Assembly (NCBI RefSeq): GCF_032484785.1
Contig: NZ_JAUETR010000001.1
Coordinates: 3,785,501 to 3,849,500, forward strand
DNA length: 64,000 nucleotides
From: Bradyrhizobium sp. SZCCHNS1050
GTDB lineage: Bacteria; Pseudomonadota; Alphaproteobacteria; Rhizobiales; Xanthobacteraceae
Direction of reading: 5' to 3'
Positions 61,711 to 64,000 of this stretch are shown here, piece after piece. Under the pieces are notes generated by a model. The model saw only the letters and a program-made list of their open reading frames with translations, was not told the origin of the DNA and searched no databases. Made by a program: the position numbers and the translations under genes. Position 1 is the first letter of the stretch. Every line of letters starts with the position of its first letter.

Positions 61711-62361
61711 CTAATGGCCCCGCTGCATCCGCATGGAGCTCATTCGGCCGCCCCGCATCCCCATCGGCGGCATGCCGAGATTGGGCGCGAGCAGTTCGTC
61801 GGCCACCTTTCGCTGCTCGTCGGAAAAGGTTGCGACGAGGTCGCTCAGGGCGGTCTTGATCGCTCGCGTGGCGTCGAGGCGAGCCGATAGCGATTTTTCC
61901 TGTGCGGTCAGCTGGTCGAGCACCGTCTCCGAGCCGGCCTGCGACATCATCGCAGTCCTGAGATCGCCGAACGTCTTCGCACGCGCGCGAAACGCGTCGG
62001 CGAAGCCGTTCCATGCCGGCATCTGGGCGTCCGTGATCTTGAGCTCCGCCCGCAGGAACGCGATTCGTCCCTCCACATGATCGAGCACCTCCATGCCGCC
62101 CATACAATCGTCGGACGGCCGCGTCATGCCGGACATCATCGGCATCATGTTGGACATCGGCATGCCGTCCATCATCTTCATCATGCCGCCGCCCATCATG
62201 GTCTGTGACGAACTCGCCCCGCTGGTCGATTTGCCGGCATCCGTTGCTGGCGCTTCCTTCTGATCAGGATGATGGGCCGAATGGTCTGTGGAGGATTGAG
62301 CGAAGGCGGGATGCGCCAAAGCCGAAAACGCCAACAGAAAAGCCAAGGGCAATCTTTGCAT
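61711..62361 (-). CDS. Exported Met/His-rich LTXXQ (Spy/CpxP-like) protein
   Basis: 216 residues. Signal peptide (MQRLPLAFLLAFSALAHPAFA). A Met/Gly/His-rich segment follows (HSAHHPDQ; MMGGGMMKMMDGMPMSNMM), then a helical LTXXQ region (LKITDAQMPAWNGFADAFR; LTAQEKSLSARLD). Spy-like proteins are periplasmic chaperones; the Met runs suggest Cu(I)/Ag(I) binding. The ATG follows GGAGGA. The FixK-like box upstream would make it oxygen-responsive. It lies beside a CusA-type pump on the same strand. Confidence 0.82.
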   Translation of the reverse strand: MQRLPLAFLLAFSALAHPAFAQSSTDHSAHHPDQKEAPATDAGKSTSGASSSQTMMGGGMMKMMDGMPMSNMMPMMSGMTRPSDDCMGGMEVLDHVEGRIAFLRAELKITDAQMPAWNGFADAFRARAKTFGDLRTAMMSQAGSETVLDQLTAQEKSLSARLDATRAIKTALSDLVATFSDEQRKVADELLAPNLGMPPMGMRGGRMSSMRMQRGH

Positions 62362-62416
62362 GACCAAGTCCTCCTTCAGGGGGCGATCAACAATGGCCAG
62401 ACGTGGGCCATTCAGG

Positions 62417-62430
62417 TTGATCCACATCAA
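62417..62430. promoter_or_regulatory. Perfect FNR/FixK-type box upstream of the Spy-like gene
   Basis: TTGATCCACATCAA matches TTGAT-N4-ATCAA exactly. Its centre lies 62 bases before the ATG, almost the same distance as the box before the choloylglycine-hydrolase gene. A -10-like CATTGT lies where class II activation would place it. Confidence 0.65.
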
Positions 62431-62580
62431 CGGTCGGCGGGCTCAGGGGTGACGATCGTTCGTTGTCAGCGCCGGTACGGCTAGTCGCTGACCTTGATCG
62501 GGCGCCTTCGCCGCGCCGCCGCGACCACCGGAGCTCCTGTCGCGAAACTTCTCATCGTCTCTCCTCTCGCTGTCGGTGGA

Positions 62581-64000
62581 TCAAGCTGCCCTTTGCACGT
62601 CCTGCGACCCGCTCGAGGCATCTGCCGTCGTCCCTGTTCTGGTCGACAGGCTGCGTCCCTTGACCAGACCGAAGATGGCCGGAATCACGATCAGGGTGAG
62701 CAGGGTCGACGAAATCATGCCGCCGATCATCGGCACGGCGATGCGCTGCATGATCTCTGACCCTGTGCCCGTACTCCACATGATCGGCAGCAGGCCCGCC
62801 ATGATCGCGACAACGGTCATCATCTTCGGGCGCACGCGCTCGACCGCGCCCTCCATGATCGCGTCCTGGAGATCCTGCCGATTCACCGGACGGCCTTCGA
62901 CGCTGCGCCTTGCCTTCACCGCGGCCAGCGCGTGATCGAGATAGATCAGCATCACGACGCCGGTCTCTGCGGCGACGCCGGCAAGCGCAATGAAGCCGAC
63001 GGCGACGGCGACCGACAGATTGAAGCCGAGCCACCACATCATCCAGATGCCGCCCACCAGCGCGAACGGCAGCGACAGCATCACGATCAGGGTTTCGGTC
63101 ATGGCCCTGAAGTTCAGATACAGCAGCAGGAAGATGATGGTGAGCGTCACCGGAATGACGATCTTGAGCCGGGCAGTCGCGCGTTGCAGATACTCATACT
63201 GGCCGCTCCAGAGTACATAGGTCCCGGCCGGAAACTGGATGCTCTCGGTGACGGCGCGCTCTGCGTCCGCGACGTAGCTGCCGATGTCGCGGTCGCGGAT
63301 GTCGACATAGATGTATGTCGCGAGCTGTCCATTCTCGGTCCGGATCGAAGTGGGGCCCCTGGCCGGCTCGACCTTCGCGACCTCGCCGAGCGGCACGGCG
63401 CCGCCTGAGGGCATCGGCACCAGGACATCGCTGGCGATGGCCTTCGGATTGTCGCGGAGATCGCGCGGATAGCGCATGTTCACGCTGAAGCGCTGCCGGC
63501 CCTCCACGGTCGTGGTGATCGTCTGGCCGCCGAGGGCGGCCGCGATCGTATCCTGGACGTCCTGGACCAGGAGTCCGTAGCGGGCGAGGGCCTCGCGGTC
63601 GGGCGTGATCTCGAGGTAATAGCCGCCGATGCCGCGCTCGGCATAGGCCGAGGAGGTTCCGGGGACGGTCTTGATCACCCGCTCGATCTGCTTGGCCAGA
63701 CGATCGATCTCGGTCAGGTCCGTGCCTATTACCTTGACGCCGATCGGCGTGCGGATGCCGGTCGAGAGCATGTCGATGCGCGCCTTGATCGGCATCGTCC
63801 AGGCGTTGGAGACGCCGGGGAATTGCAGCGCCTTGTCCATCTCGGCAACGAGGCTGTCGATCGTGACGCCGGGACGCCACTGCTCCCTGGGCTTGAGGTT
63901 GACGACCGTCTCGAACATCTCGGTCGGCGCAGGGTCGGTGGCGGTCGCCGCCCGCCCGGCCTTGCCGTAGACAGAGGCGACCTCGGGGAACGACTTGATG
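62581..64000 (-). CDS. CusA/CzcA-family heavy-metal efflux RND transporter, C-terminal part
   Basis: About 473 C-terminal residues; the 5' part lies beyond the window. They show the CusA-type porter region (TEMFETVVNLKPREQWRPG, GIRTPIGVKVIG) and helices 7-12 (PFALVGGIWMMWWLGFNLSVAVAVGFIAL; VRPKMMTVVAIMAGLLPIMWS). The last window bases still read IKSFPEVASVYGKAGRA in frame. RND pumps of this type expel Cu(I)/Ag(I) or Zn/Co/Cd from the periplasm; the nearby Met-rich protein favours copper or silver. Confidence 0.9.
   Translation of the reverse strand, partial: IKSFPEVASVYGKAGRAATATDPAPTEMFETVVNLKPREQWRPGVTIDSLVAEMDKALQFPGVSNAWTMPIKARIDMLSTGIRTPIGVKVIGTDLTEIDRLAKQIERVIKTVPGTSSAYAERGIGGYYLEITPDREALARYGLLVQDVQDTIAAALGGQTITTTVEGRQRFSVNMRYPRDLRDNPKAIASDVLVPMPSGGAVPLGEVAKVEPARGPTSIRTENGQLATYIYVDIRDRDIGSYVADAERAVTESIQFPAGTYVLWSGQYEYLQRATARLKIVIPVTLTIIFLLLYLNFRAMTETLIVMLSLPFALVGGIWMMWWLGFNLSVAVAVGFIALAGVAAETGVVMLIYLDHALAAVKARRSVEGRPVNRQDLQDAIMEGAVERVRPKMMTVVAIMAGLLPIMWSTGTGSEIMQRIAVPMIGGMISSTLLTLIVIPAIFGLVKGRSLSTRTGTTADASSGSQDVQRAA

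Overview
The window looks like chromosomal DNA of an alphaproteobacterium, most likely Bradyrhizobium or a close relative. This is inferred from uniformly high GC, the gene families present (paired CYP153-type P450s, many CaiB/BaiF CoA-transferases and ThDP enzymes, LTXXQ/Spy and BBP2-type envelope proteins) and the dispersed 'cattccgggg...' and 'gatttgcccgac' extragenic repeats. I saw no rRNA, tRNA, CRISPR array, phage or conjugation module. Both edges are arbitrary: the last gene (a CusA-type RND pump) runs off the right end.

Layout. 0-8.3 kb: single genes for a membrane J-domain/TPR protein, a DHDPS-family aldolase/lyase, an orphan molybdopterin hydroxylase large subunit, a secreted choloylglycine-hydrolase-family enzyme behind a FixK/FNR-like box, and an amidinotransferase convergent with a Gdx-type SMR exporter. 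8.5-13.4 kb: a TctDE-like two-component pair divergent from an SsuB/TauB-type ABC importer. 13.7-17.6 kb: LemA and two TPM-domain proteins, then a WYL regulator divergent from a glutathione S-transferase across a perfect palindrome. 17.7-21.2 kb: a frameshifted beta-helix gene and the first IS1182-family element. 21.2-34.4 kb: a Pro/Lys-rich membrane protein, a secreted CxxCH protein, a CoA-transferase, a cold-shock protein, a CyaC-like cyclase with membrane, ferredoxin and catalytic domains, a GT39 glycosyltransferase, the YcjX/YcjF pair, a HlyIII protein and an SDR.

34.4-37.7 kb is a decayed region holding the second, same-length and apparently identical IS copy plus 3' remnants of a MarR gene and an SDR gene. 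37.7-41.6 kb holds an outer-membrane beta-barrel convergent with a very Ala-rich secreted protein built on an exact 8-residue lysine repeat. From 51.1 down to 41.9 kb eight genes on the minus strand form a catabolic block: two CYP153-like P450s, a split ThDP decarboxylase, an acyl-CoA dehydrogenase, a CaiB/BaiF transferase, a MaoC-type hydratase and a benzoylformate-decarboxylase-like enzyme. An isovaleryl-CoA dehydrogenase is divergent from them.

52.7-59.5 kb carries YjgN/M48, a DUF2927-like protein, an L,D-transpeptidase, a third ThDP enzyme, a small PD-(D/E)XK-like protein and a tiny Lys-rich exported protein. 60.1-64 kb is a metal-homeostasis segment: RcnA/RcnR with an operator-like site, a Met/His-rich Spy-like protein behind a perfect FNR/FixK-type palindrome, and the CusA-type pump. 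I found no complete undescribed system. The strongest leads are the octad-repeat protein, the insertion of both IS copies at the same site of a diverged repeat, and the two FixK-like promoters.
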